Assembly: GCA_001025035.1 (NCBI GenBank) | Contig: LCZK01000007.1 | Location: forward strand, 1-64,000 | Origin: Actinobacteria bacterium IMCC26207 | GTDB lineage: Bacteria > Actinomycetota > Acidimicrobiia > Acidimicrobiales > Microtrichaceae | Length of the DNA: 64,000 bases | Direction: 5' to 3' | Shown: piece by piece, positions 45,301 through 52,287 of the stretch | Numbering within the stretch: position 1 is the stretch's first letter | How the letters are laid out: each line of letters opens with the position of its first letter | Translations under genes and position numbers: made by a program | Notes under the pieces: model-generated | Databases searched by the model: none | Told to the model about the DNA's origin: nothing | Seen by the model: only the letters and a program-made list of their open reading frames with translations

Positions 45301-46078
45301 TGGCGTTGCCAAGAGCGGCGATGCCGATGATTGGTCGATTAGGACCCGCGTCATCGCGGATTAGGTAGTGCAGGTTCCGCCCCGGCGTGGACTGGTACGG
45401 AATCGACCACTGCAGGCGGGAGTAGCGCCAAATGTCCTGCAGCCGGATGCCGGTGGTGGCGTCCCGCGCTGTCGGGTCGACCAACTCGAGAACCGGCCGG
45501 ATCGCACCACCGAGTTCGGCTCCCGCTGCCAGAGCATCCTCGATGCGCTGCGCTAGCTCGGGGCCATCGGCGAAGACCGCTGCGATCCCCTGTTGCTCCA
45601 TCCTCTGGACAAACGCGGCCACTGACGGCGATAGCAGTTGATCTGCCATCGCGAACCGGAACGAGTTGCGGAGTTCAGTCTTCGCCTCTGATGGATCTTC
45701 GCCTGCTGCTCTCAGTGACGGAGGCAGGACGAATACGCCGTCGTCGTCGACCCCCGCCTCCCATCCCTGCAGGGTGAGGTCGCGCAGGACGCGCAAGCTT
45801 GCGAGATAGACGATTGTGGGGGCAAGGTCGTCTGATCCGACCCCGAGGTCCCGCAGTTGGGTGCGCCATGCCTCGGCCGTGTCAATGCACGACCGGATCA
45901 GGTGGACACGCTCCTCGAAGTTGCGATCAGCGAGGTGCTGCACCAGAGCGTGGAGGTCTTGGAGGTAGCCAAAGCTGAGGCGCGGTCTGAAGCGCCGGGG
46001 CTCCAGCCCCCGCTTCTCGGCCACGGCGGGCGCAACCCGGCGCTGGGCATCAGGGCTCAGGCCGCGGACGACGCTCAC
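42356..46078 (-). CDS. DruA-like (DUF4338) region fused to a P-loop NTPase
   Basis: This 1240-residue protein has a GTG start coupled to the HTH gene by GTGA. Residues about 1-700 resemble DUF4338/DruA proteins of Druantia: WSIPYQSTPGRNLHYLIRD (224-242), PIIGIAALGNAILGL, LLGGKLVAMLMASPQV (about 455-470), TTSSLYALGSAQYNR (about 510-525). Residues about 745-1240 are an NTPase with Walker A IITGNPGDGKTFLI (lysine 774), AVVITDANAES, and a region FVLAINEWPLFEL that may hold the acidic Walker B residues. The C-terminal part is helical. In canonical Druantia, DruA is a separate ~400-residue protein; in Dpt systems DptF is a separate ATPase. A single chain with both is unusual. Expected role: sensing DNA and powering the nuclease motor. 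Confidence 0.65.
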   Translation of the reverse strand: MSVVRGLSPDAQRRVAPAVAEKRGLEPRRFRPRLSFGYLQDLHALVQHLADRNFEERVHLIRSCIDTAEAWRTQLRDLGVGSDDLAPTIVYLASLRVLRDLTLQGWEAGVDDDGVFVLPPSLRAAGEDPSEAKTELRNSFRFAMADQLLSPSVAAFVQRMEQQGIAAVFADGPELAQRIEDALAAGAELGGAIRPVLELVDPTARDATTGIRLQDIWRYSRLQWSIPYQSTPGRNLHYLIRDDAGPNRPIIGIAALGNAILGLNQRDDALGWSVRSLGKRLDSASPAEHRKIARHLVAFAREQVTKVFARDFALSKLSADEKVRYLETVEAKADAARKVALHEAGDERTAEYELIRDAHNKVAAGNAEDVEWVKVARTQLYRRKRAANLADSLRAIAVFERAGIDEDPLALRELLWTEDGRRAVEIVLRRIKQQAIAENVMEIITCGAVAPYSQLLGGKLVAMLMASPQVVADVRKRYDGKVSLIASGMAGRPIVRTPSLSVLTTSSLYALGSAQYNRVRIPGNIVGGDTAPGADIRYRRVGSTDSFGTVQFASDTTETLAAAARLANGKRRLVNNLFGEGMSPKLRSLRLGLDALGLAPDEYLRHHSPRLLYAVPLVTNVDDVMLGLTRRPRYVLPVAGGHKTTSAIAAYWAQRWLAPRLDRTDFLTKLRTVRRDDQLLSRVSSDLSGSAYAASHFADDQSALIAETTLRVSNSTGPISFVERLYRNRNSYADKLTLEELEWIHVDMGLDDFIIGAAGEGRQIIITGNPGDGKTFLIQRLRERLEGEFNAVVITDANAESYSTVLEAWRSCENNKRAFVLAINEWPLFELRHVARQAGFEPVDEAVRQVQEAVYYGSAPDTERGRVSVVDLNLRDVLAPRVTIAAVDRLTDDRFVSDLDAPDPATANVARLRTERVQQRLADLLEQAARRGQHTTMRQLMGYIAFLITGGTDSTGRLLSQKDDRYLYANLAFEGGEGPLFELVSRAFDPARVTHPVYDEELWRGTTDRNDWLDPDDVPVGAASCPEEDRDRCFKMAKRRFFFEHVAGAELLRALPRDEEQFDRVLENGLQGDAQLVRDMVLAVNRFYEPDSKKDDDNRLTLWQCHRYDVQAPAAFVAMYYEPADGMEVEGPSHAPWVTAWLDDDLRRVTQFALRTSEHTGHETRLLIDRELYLTLRESAVGLGRSTWSRSVARKVTRFVDELHRLFHEAKPLSDLEIRNVDNNLRTKLQVRRDPPRYQL

Positions 46079-46287
46079 GAAGCCACGGCTCCCGCCCCGG
46101 GCGCCGACTGATAGCGACCGCCCTCGTGGACAAAGGCGACGAGGTCTGTGCGTAGGAACCGCCAGGCGCGGCCGACCTTGGTTCCGGGCAGGGCGCCGTC
46201 CCGAGCCAGGGTCAGGACGGTCTTCGTGCTCACGCGCAAGAGGTCAGCGGCCTCCTCAGCGGTCAACACCTCCGCATCTTCCGCCAT
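46075..46287 (-). CDS. Excisionase-family HTH DNA-binding protein, first gene of operon
   Basis: The start ATG 46287 gives 70 residues and lies 13 bases after GGAGG; an ATG at 46317 with TAAGAT just upstream would add ten residues and could be leaderless. It has the MerR/excisionase-type helix-turn-helix (LTAEEAADLLRVSTKTVLTL) with the wing ARDGALPGTKVGRAWRFLRT. Such proteins regulate their own operon or help excision of mobile elements. It is 4-bp coupled to the DruA-like gene, so it is probably the operon's regulator; its proximity to the right 77-bp repeat also allows a role in excision. Confidence 0.8.
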   Translation of the reverse strand: MAEDAEVLTAEEAADLLRVSTKTVLTLARDGALPGTKVGRAWRFLRTDLVAFVHEGGRYQSAPGAGAVAS

Positions 46288-46349
46288 CTTCTCGTAACCC
46301 CCTCCTTCGTTGTGCATGGAGATCTTAGCAGCGCCCCGCCGGCGGCGAC

Positions 46350-46426
46350 GCCGATTAGCTGCGTTACTTGGGCAGGCTCACACCAAGGTGGGCGACGCGA
46401 ACAGTGCTGCCGGAGCGGATGATGAG
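46350..46426. repeat. Flanking direct repeat, right copy
   Basis: These 77 bp match 34971-35047 at 67 positions. On the minus strand it encodes ILIIRSGSTVRVAHLGVSLP, Lys and a TAA stop. Upstream on this strand the frame meets a TGA two codons before the repeat, so the gene is cut. It lies about 30 bp upstream of the HTH gene of the operon. Confidence 0.9.
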
Positions 46427-46524
46427 AATGCCGAATCATGTCCCCTCAAGTCACATTTGCCGGATTTGAACTGTTAGACCGGGGTGGAGTGTTGGCCTGT
46501 GTCGTCCACGTCGGCGGAGGTTGC

Positions 46525-46553
46525 GTGGGTTCGTGGGTTCGTGGGTTCGTGGG
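46525..46553. repeat. 8-bp tandem repeat
   Basis: GTGGGTTC is repeated 3.6 times without change. It lies in the leader region of the STAS/ATPase gene, about 100 bp before its start. Confidence 0.9.
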
Positions 46554-46649
46554 ACTAACCTTGGGATGGTCTCGTCGACATCGGACTCAATCTCGATTGG
46601 GTTATAGCTGCGTCCGTCTCTGACAGCGACTCTCTGTAACCTAAGCAGC

Positions 46650-47855
46650 ATGGAGTGGATTAAACCGAAATCTCAGAAGGTTGATTTCAAGGTCTTTGAA
46701 CAGCAACTGCTTCCGGCTATGACTGCGGCGGCTGAAATCGGCAGTGTAGGTCTTGACTTTACGGGCGTTGAGTTCTTCGACATAACGGGAATAGTTCCTG
46801 TGATAGCGCTTTCCGACCGATTTGCTGCTGATGGGGTTCAGACTGATTTTCGGCTTCCCGAATTAGACATGCAGGTTTCTTATTGGGAAAGTTCCGGTTG
46901 GATTGCTGCTATTGAAGGAGTGCAACGAACAATCCCACACGCCCCGACCTACACACCTCTGAAGTGGTTTTCTTCCGGTGAAAGCTGTAACGCAGCTCTG
47001 GAGGAGGCGATGGACGTGCTTGCGCGAGTTTCTGAATTTCCCGAAGGGGTCCTGCGAGGAGTTAAGTGGGCACTGGATGAGATCACAGACAACGTCTTGG
47101 TGCACTCTGGTGGGGCTCGGGGTTGGGTGCAAGTTATTTCAAGGCCGAAAAGGGACGAAGTCCACCTAGCCATTGTCGACTGTGGGCACAGCATCGTAGA
47201 GACGATCAGGGAGGGTTATCCCGAGGTTGGCTCAGATAATGATGCCTTGAGGTTGGCCGTTCAGCGAGGGACGACGCGTGACAAGAAGGTGGGACAGGGA
47301 AATGGGCTAGCTGGCTCGTTGCGGATCGCAGCGGCCCTCAACGGTTACGTGACTATCATGTCGGGCAGTGCTTGCCTTCGACAGGCTCCAGGGCGCAGTC
47401 CAGAGGTTCATGAGTCGCCCCGGTTCCCGGGAACTTTTGTCACCCTCACACTCAGAACCGATGCCGAGATTGATGTGTCTGAGGCACTCTGGGGCGTGGA
47501 GGATGGAGATGCTTACGAACCATCTCGACCCTTTGAGTACAGCCATATCCAGCGTGATGGCATCGTGTTTCGCATTCTCGACGAGTCCTCAGGGTTCGGA
47601 AACAGGGCTTCTGGCGAAGCCCTGGTGAACAAGCTTCGAAATATTGCTAATGGGTCGCCAAACGAATCGGTCATTATCGATTTCGAGGGTGTTGACCTTG
47701 CTACAGCTTCTTTTTTGGATGAGTTTCTTGCGAAGCTGATCCGCCGCGAAGGTGTAACAGCATTCTTCTCCCGCTACTCCCTCCGAAACATGAATGAACT
47801 GGTTCGGAGAACCGCCGATCAAGTCATCGCTCAGCGGCTTATGACGGGAGAGTGA
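46650..47855 (+). CDS. STAS-HATPase-STAS regulator protein
   Basis: This 401-residue protein has three parts. Residues 1-100 are STAS-like (VGLDFTGVEFFDITGIVPVI). Residues about 115-275 are a GHKL ATPase of the anti-sigma kinase type (WALDEITDNVLVHSGG as N-box, LAIVDCG as G1, GQGNGLAGSLRIA as G2). Residues about 295-400 are a second STAS-like/DUF4325 domain (VIIDFEGVDLATASFLDEFL). Such fusions put a switch kinase and its antagonist in one chain. It lies just right of the repeat-flanked operon and its codons are AT-richer than those of the operon, so it is a separate acquisition. The regulated target is unknown. Confidence 0.75.
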   Translation: MEWIKPKSQKVDFKVFEQQLLPAMTAAAEIGSVGLDFTGVEFFDITGIVPVIALSDRFAADGVQTDFRLPELDMQVSYWESSGWIAAIEGVQRTIPHAPTYTPLKWFSSGESCNAALEEAMDVLARVSEFPEGVLRGVKWALDEITDNVLVHSGGARGWVQVISRPKRDEVHLAIVDCGHSIVETIREGYPEVGSDNDALRLAVQRGTTRDKKVGQGNGLAGSLRIAAALNGYVTIMSGSACLRQAPGRSPEVHESPRFPGTFVTLTLRTDAEIDVSEALWGVEDGDAYEPSRPFEYSHIQRDGIVFRILDESSGFGNRASGEALVNKLRNIANGSPNESVIIDFEGVDLATASFLDEFLAKLIRREGVTAFFSRYSLRNMNELVRRTADQVIAQRLMTGE

Positions 47856-48038
47856 GCGAGGGGTTGTGAAGCGCTCGGGGTTTGGTTCATGGTCTGGCTA
47901 GACCAAGGCCTATTGGTTCTGGTTCCGGGTTGAAGCGTCATAGTTCGCTTCTTTCTCGGCTGGTTGGATCATCCCGATCATAGGAGTGTGGATCCAGTCG
48001 GTGCTTCAGTTGTGTGACGCATTGTCAGTTCGCGACCG

Positions 48039-48596
48039 TCATAGCTTGTGGTTTGCAATCTTGCGGGCGGTATTCGCGATCTGCTGCGCAGTGTTGAATA
48101 CCTGGAGCACAGGGCAGCCAAAGAGGGGCAGGTGCGTATGAAGGAGAACCTGTGCAGCAATGAGAGCGTCGCTCTCGCCGCTCAGTGCGTGCATCACGAG
48201 TGATGGAACTGCGCGAGCTAGCCCCGCAACGGCTACTTGGCGGACATCTGGTGATCGGCTTTGTACGCACAGCAGAAGCGCAGCGATGACCTCTGGTTCG
48301 CCCGAGGAGACCCTCGATAGCCAGCAAGTAGCGGCGATGCGTTTCAGTGAGCACTTGGAATTCGTTGCTGCAATTACCGCTTCGATCGCCTCGGTATTCC
48401 CGAGCACAGCAGCGACTCCGAGCGCATCGACGGCCGCCCGGCGCACTAGTCGGTGCTCATCCTCTACGGCCGTGAGAACCCGAGGGTCGGTAGGCGCAAT
48501 CTGGCCGAGCGCAGCGACAGCTTGTCGGCGAACATGCCAGTTGTCGTCTTGGGTTCCGTCTATCGCTGCGGCAATCTCTTCGGCGATTGTTGTCAT
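48039..48596 (-). CDS. HEAT-repeat protein
   Basis: This 185-residue protein consists of about four HEAT/PBS-type helical repeats (DNWHVRRQAVAALGQI, EHRLVRRAAVDALGVA, CSLKRIAATCWLSRV, RSPDVRQVAVAGLARAV). It begins right after MTTIAEEIAAAID and lacks a signal peptide, so it is a cytoplasmic protein-binding scaffold. The C-terminus (ANTARKIANHKL) is short. Its leader has a small perfect hairpin GGAGGC-ACAC-GCCTCC at 48617-48632. The partner is not evident. Confidence 0.75.
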   Translation of the reverse strand: MTTIAEEIAAAIDGTQDDNWHVRRQAVAALGQIAPTDPRVLTAVEDEHRLVRRAAVDALGVAAVLGNTEAIEAVIAATNSKCSLKRIAATCWLSRVSSGEPEVIAALLLCVQSRSPDVRQVAVAGLARAVPSLVMHALSGESDALIAAQVLLHTHLPLFGCPVLQVFNTAQQIANTARKIANHKL

Positions 48597-48852
48597 GTCG
48601 TGAGCCTTTCTCTAGCGGAGGCACACGCCTCCACCTCCTACCGTCCGCTCCAGCCATCAACTGGCAACCCTTTGGGAGAGATTTCTTTTCACGCCATCTC
48701 AGCTCGGCGCGCTGCGCGGGTTTCGAAGCCCCGCCCGGACAGGTCCGAGCAATAGAACAGCACTGATGCCCCACCCGGCTGAATCAAATTGGTGACCTTC
48801 GTTCACAGTTCGTCTAAACTCACGAGACCATTAGATCTAGGCAGGGGGAACA

Positions 48853-49599
48853 ATGGGGTTGATACGCAAGACCGCCTCGATGTCGACACTCGGAGTTGTG
48901 AAGTTCCGATCAGAAGCCGAGAAGCAGACGAAGTTGATGAAGAAGCAGGTCAACAAGCCGACTGCCGCAGCGCCTGTCGTCATCATTCAAAACGCTGCAC
49001 CCGCCGCAGCGCCCAGCGCGCCGGCCGCAGGCGGCCTAGCGAATGCCACCACGGCAATCGCGACTGCCGTGACGGCAGCGGCCACGATTCACACTGCGCG
49101 CAAGGCAGGTCAGACGGCAGATAACACGTCGAGGCTCGCTGATGCGTTAGCGCCGCCTCCACCTCCAAACGCACCTGCCGTCGCTGCTGGTTGGTACCCA
49201 GATCCCCACGGAATCGCCGAGCAGCGGTACCACGACGGTTCCCAATGGACCGACCATGTTCACGGCGCCGCACAAGTGCTTCCACCACCGCTTCCTGTAG
49301 CCCCCGCACCTACGGTCGCGGCAGGTTGGTACCCAGACCCCCACGGAACCGCCGAGCAGCGCTACCACGACGGTTTTAAATGGACCGACCAAGTGCACGG
49401 CGCCGCACAAGTGCTTCCACCACCGCTTCCTGTAGCCCCGGCACCTACGGTCGCAGCAGGTTGGTACCCGGATCCCCACGGAACCGCCGAGCAGCGGTAC
49501 CACGACGGTTCCCAATGGACGGAGCATCTCAACGGGGCTGCACCAGTGCTTCCGGCAGCCTCGGCACTTCCCGCGCTACCCGCTGCGCCGTTGCAGTAA
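48853..49599 (+). CDS. DUF2510 triple-repeat protein
   Basis: This 248-residue protein has a start preceded by GCAGGGGGAA. Residues 1-45 are basic (SEAEKQTKLMKKQVNK). Residues about 55-90 are Ala-rich and hydrophobic (LANATTAIATAVTAAATI), possibly membrane-associated. The C-terminal half is three near-identical 45-residue units, each with the DUF2510 motif AAGWYPDPHGxAEQRYHDG and a Pro-rich spacer. The function of DUF2510 is not established. Confidence 0.85.
   Translation: MGLIRKTASMSTLGVVKFRSEAEKQTKLMKKQVNKPTAAAPVVIIQNAAPAAAPSAPAAGGLANATTAIATAVTAAATIHTARKAGQTADNTSRLADALAPPPPPNAPAVAAGWYPDPHGIAEQRYHDGSQWTDHVHGAAQVLPPPLPVAPAPTVAAGWYPDPHGTAEQRYHDGFKWTDQVHGAAQVLPPPLPVAPAPTVAAGWYPDPHGTAEQRYHDGSQWTEHLNGAAPVLPAASALPALPAAPLQ
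49180..49550. repeat. 135-bp tandem repeat inside the DUF2510 gene
   Basis: GGTTGGTACCC recurs at 49189, 49324 and 49459, exactly 135 bp apart; the units are almost identical in DNA, which points to recent duplication. The third unit is incomplete. Confidence 0.95.
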
Positions 49600-49888
49600 C
49601 GCCAAGTCAGTGCGCACGCGAGGGTTCAGATTGATACTCGGATTCATAGTGTGTAGTTCCCTTCCCTTGCTCCACAAGCTAGTACTCCAAGTCCTCTGGC
49701 TGCAGATTTAGCGAAGCCACCGGGCGCCGGCGCTGGTCACTCGCTTCAGCGCACCCCATCCCCAGCCGCATTGGCGCCGGTAAGCGACGGAATCCGTAGC
49801 TTACCGGCGCCAATGATTCAGGAGGTCGGGGGTCAAGTCCAGATTAAACAGGTCAGGCCGCCGCAGATATCTGGGCCAAGCTAGTCAT
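49600..49888. other. Intergenic stretch with palindromic element
   Basis: No gene is seen. It contains the 45-bp palindrome at 49770-49814. Confidence 0.6.
49770..49814. repeat. 45-bp palindromic repeat element, copy 1
   Basis: Arms ATTGGCGCCGGTAAGC and GCTTACCGGCGCCAAT are perfect inverted repeats, with an inner ACGGAATCCGT that is itself palindromic apart from its central base. A second copy stands at 63190. No T run follows, so it is more like a REP-type element than a classical terminator. Confidence 0.9.
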
Positions 49889-51493
49889 ATGGGTGTACTG
49901 ATTCCTGAGGACTTTCCGTTCGAGTCACTGAAAGACGATGCTGAGCGGCAAGTGGTTCGCGTGCTACGCGATGGGCTGCGTGATGGATGGTTCATCATTC
50001 CGAATGTGGGCATGAGCACTCATCGTGACTTCCAAATCGACATCGTGTTGCTTCACCGCGAGCACGGGGTGCTCAACTTGGAAGTTAAGGGCCACCGGAT
50101 CGAGGTGCGCGACGGTATTTGGTGTAGCGGTCGCCACCCCGGCAAGCCGCTGAAAAAGCAGCCCTATCAGCAGGCACAAAGCAACGCGTTTGAGCTGCGC
50201 GATTTTCTTCGCAGCGAATGCAATCTGCCCAATCTGCACGTTGAATACGGAGTTGCCTTTCCAAACACCACCTCCTTCGAGGGTCGCCTTCCGCCTGAGG
50301 TGAACAGGGCACAGCTACTCATAGCTTCAGACCTTGAGGACCCGCAGCACGCAGTGGATCTGCTCATGACTCACCGCTGGGGAAACCAACCCCTCTCGCA
50401 GGATGCGCTCGAGTCAATCGTCGACGTCTTAAGCCCCAATGCAACCTTCTCTTGGGATCCGCTAGCTCAGGCCAACTCCGCTCGCTCACGGCTCGATGAC
50501 ATTTGCCAGGAGCAGATCAAGGCTATGGCCGGCCTTGACGTGAACACTCGAGTGGCCGTCACCGGTGCTGCCGGCACCGGAAAGTCTCGGTTGGCCGCGA
50601 ACTGGGCGCTGCGGGCGTTTCACCGTGAAGAACGCACGCTTGTCACCTGCTATAACGAACCTTTGGCGGCACAGTTGCGGCGGCGTTTGCCAGAGGACGA
50701 CTCCTTACGCATCGGCGCCTTCCTGACCCTGGCGCTCAGTTTGGAGGGGATGGAGCCGCTAGTTCCACCAGCAGATGCGGGCGATGAGTGGTGGAACGTG
50801 CACGCAGTGGGTCACCTGCTTCGGTACTGGCACCAAGTCACCGAGCAGTTCGACACCATCATCATTGACGAGGCTCAAGACTTCTCGCCGGCATGGATTG
50901 CTGCACTGGAAATGCTCCTTGATCCCGAAGGCCCGCGGCGAGTTTTACTCCTAGCTGATGAGCAACAGATGTTGTACCAACGAGGGTTCACAACCCCGCT
51001 CGCAGCCGACGGTTGGACTCGCTGCGAACTGGTCGTGAACTGCAGAAACAGTTTCTCGATTGGCAACCTGATTCGCCGCCGACTCAATGGCGCACCAGCA
51101 CCGCTCAACCGTCCCGAGGCAGCGGGTATCCGTTGGATTCAGGCCGATGACCTTGCGTCTGCGGTGGCCGCAGTGCAAGAACAGCTGCATCAACTCGTGA
51201 CGGTCGAAGGGCGCGACCCGTCGACCATTCTGGTGGAAACCACTGACAGCACCACTCGTCACGCGCTACGCGCTCATAGCAATCTTGTCCCCTGGGAACA
51301 GGCTGCGACTACACCCGGCCAGGTGGTCTGTGAAAACGTGCACCGGGCGAAGGGCCTTGAGGTCGATACTGTGTTGTTTGTCTGCACTGATAGCCAAGTT
51401 GAGGACACGCTGTTGTATATCGGCTTGAGCCGGGCTGTGGTCGAACTTACCGTCATCGGCCCGAAAGCCTTGGCAGACCGACTTGGGCTCTAA
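49889..51493 (+). CDS. NERD-domain nuclease with UvrD-type helicase
   Basis: This 534-residue protein has an N-terminal NERD domain at residues 15-130 (FQIDIVLLHREHGVLNLEVKGH, the D-x-V...E-x-K pattern of a restriction-type fold). An SF1 helicase follows: Walker A TGAAGTGKSRLAAN, Walker B IIIDEAQDFSP, motif III LLADEQQMLYQ, motif IV-like LVVNCRNSF, and motif V/VI VHRAKGLEVDTVLFV and LLYIGLSRAV. It probably processes DNA or RNA; NERD-helicases occur often in defence-rich regions. No ribosome-binding site is clear upstream of ATG 49889. Confidence 0.87.
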   Translation: MGVLIPEDFPFESLKDDAERQVVRVLRDGLRDGWFIIPNVGMSTHRDFQIDIVLLHREHGVLNLEVKGHRIEVRDGIWCSGRHPGKPLKKQPYQQAQSNAFELRDFLRSECNLPNLHVEYGVAFPNTTSFEGRLPPEVNRAQLLIASDLEDPQHAVDLLMTHRWGNQPLSQDALESIVDVLSPNATFSWDPLAQANSARSRLDDICQEQIKAMAGLDVNTRVAVTGAAGTGKSRLAANWALRAFHREERTLVTCYNEPLAAQLRRRLPEDDSLRIGAFLTLALSLEGMEPLVPPADAGDEWWNVHAVGHLLRYWHQVTEQFDTIIIDEAQDFSPAWIAALEMLLDPEGPRRVLLLADEQQMLYQRGFTTPLAADGWTRCELVVNCRNSFSIGNLIRRRLNGAPAPLNRPEAAGIRWIQADDLASAVAAVQEQLHQLVTVEGRDPSTILVETTDSTTRHALRAHSNLVPWEQAATTPGQVVCENVHRAKGLEVDTVLFVCTDSQVEDTLLYIGLSRAVVELTVIGPKALADRLGL

Positions 51494-51585
51494 GCAGTAA
51501 CCAGCACGGAATGTCACATCCCAGGCCCTCCTGACTCATAGGGGGAGAGCGAGCAACGCTCACCCGTTCCTGAGGAGGGCACCCC

Positions 51586-52242
51586 ATGAGTTCAACCCAA
51601 TCGCTTCTTTCTGACGCGCCCCGACCCAGCACTCCAGCTTCTGGCGATGCTCTGGCCTGGCACCGTCGGCTGTGCTTTGTAGGTGACCGGCTACTCATCT
51701 CTGGAGACTTGTCGAGAGATTCCGATGAAGCTGCTGCGCAGGTTATTGAGTGGTCTGAGGCAGGGGTCTGCGGGGTCATCGACTGCCGCGGCGAGTATTC
51801 CGATGCAACCCTGGTAGCCGAGTTGGCCCCCCAGATTCGCTATACCCATATTGGTATTGACGATGACGGCGGCCCTCGGCCCGACACCTGGTTTGACTCC
51901 GGAGTAGATCGGGCACTCGACACACTTGCCCGCACTGAGGGGCGAGTGCTGGTGCACTGCCATATGGGGATCAATCGAGGCCCATCAATGGCATTTGCGA
52001 TACTCCTCGCCCTTGGCTGGGAGTCCATTGCAGCCCTTGAAGCCATCCGGTCAGCTCGGCCTATTGCTGCGTTGATTTATGCAGGCGACGCCGTCGACTG
52101 GTGGGCACGCCGCTGCGGCAAGTCACCAAACCAAGTTGCCAGAGCACGGGCCAAAGTCACCCGTTGGCAAGAGGCCAATCAGATCGACATCTACGGCGTG
52201 ATCAGCCGCATTCGCCTTGGTCCGAGTGAGGACGAGGGCTAA
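51586..52242 (+). CDS. Dual-specificity protein phosphatase
   Basis: This 218-residue protein has start ATG 51586 preceded by GAGGAGGG. The core includes the P-loop VLVHCHMGINRGPS (HCx5R) near residue 122 and the general-acid loop GVIDCRGEYS/IGIDDDGGPRPD region. It is a Cys-dependent phosphatase that acts on phospho-Tyr/Ser/Thr or on other phosphates. 45 bp separate it from the HDAC-like gene on the same strand, so co-transcription is likely. Confidence 0.87.
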   Translation: MSSTQSLLSDAPRPSTPASGDALAWHRRLCFVGDRLLISGDLSRDSDEAAAQVIEWSEAGVCGVIDCRGEYSDATLVAELAPQIRYTHIGIDDDGGPRPDTWFDSGVDRALDTLARTEGRVLVHCHMGINRGPSMAFAILLALGWESIAALEAIRSARPIAALIYAGDAVDWWARRCGKSPNQVARARAKVTRWQEANQIDIYGVISRIRLGPSEDEG

Positions 52243-52287
52243 CCCAGCTCGAAAACCTCATGACTACCGCACACAGGAGAAACCCAG

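Noticed and set aside
36034..46317. Complete Dnd/Dpt, BREX or DISARM system
   Set aside because: No dndABCDE, no PglX/PglZ, no DrmA/DrmB or methyltransferase gene could be recognised; only Dpt-like and DruA-like parts are present.
36034..46317. Standard Druantia system
   Set aside because: No DruE-type large helicase with DUF1998 is present; only the DUF4338-like part is shared.
46525..46553. Possible CRISPR array
   Set aside because: It is a continuous 8-bp tandem repeat with no spacers. No other regularly spaced repeats and no cas genes are seen.
49770..49814. Palindrome as a classical intrinsic terminator
   Set aside because: The stem is strong, but no T run follows on either side in either copy, and the second copy has the inner bases mirrored, which suits a repeat element better.
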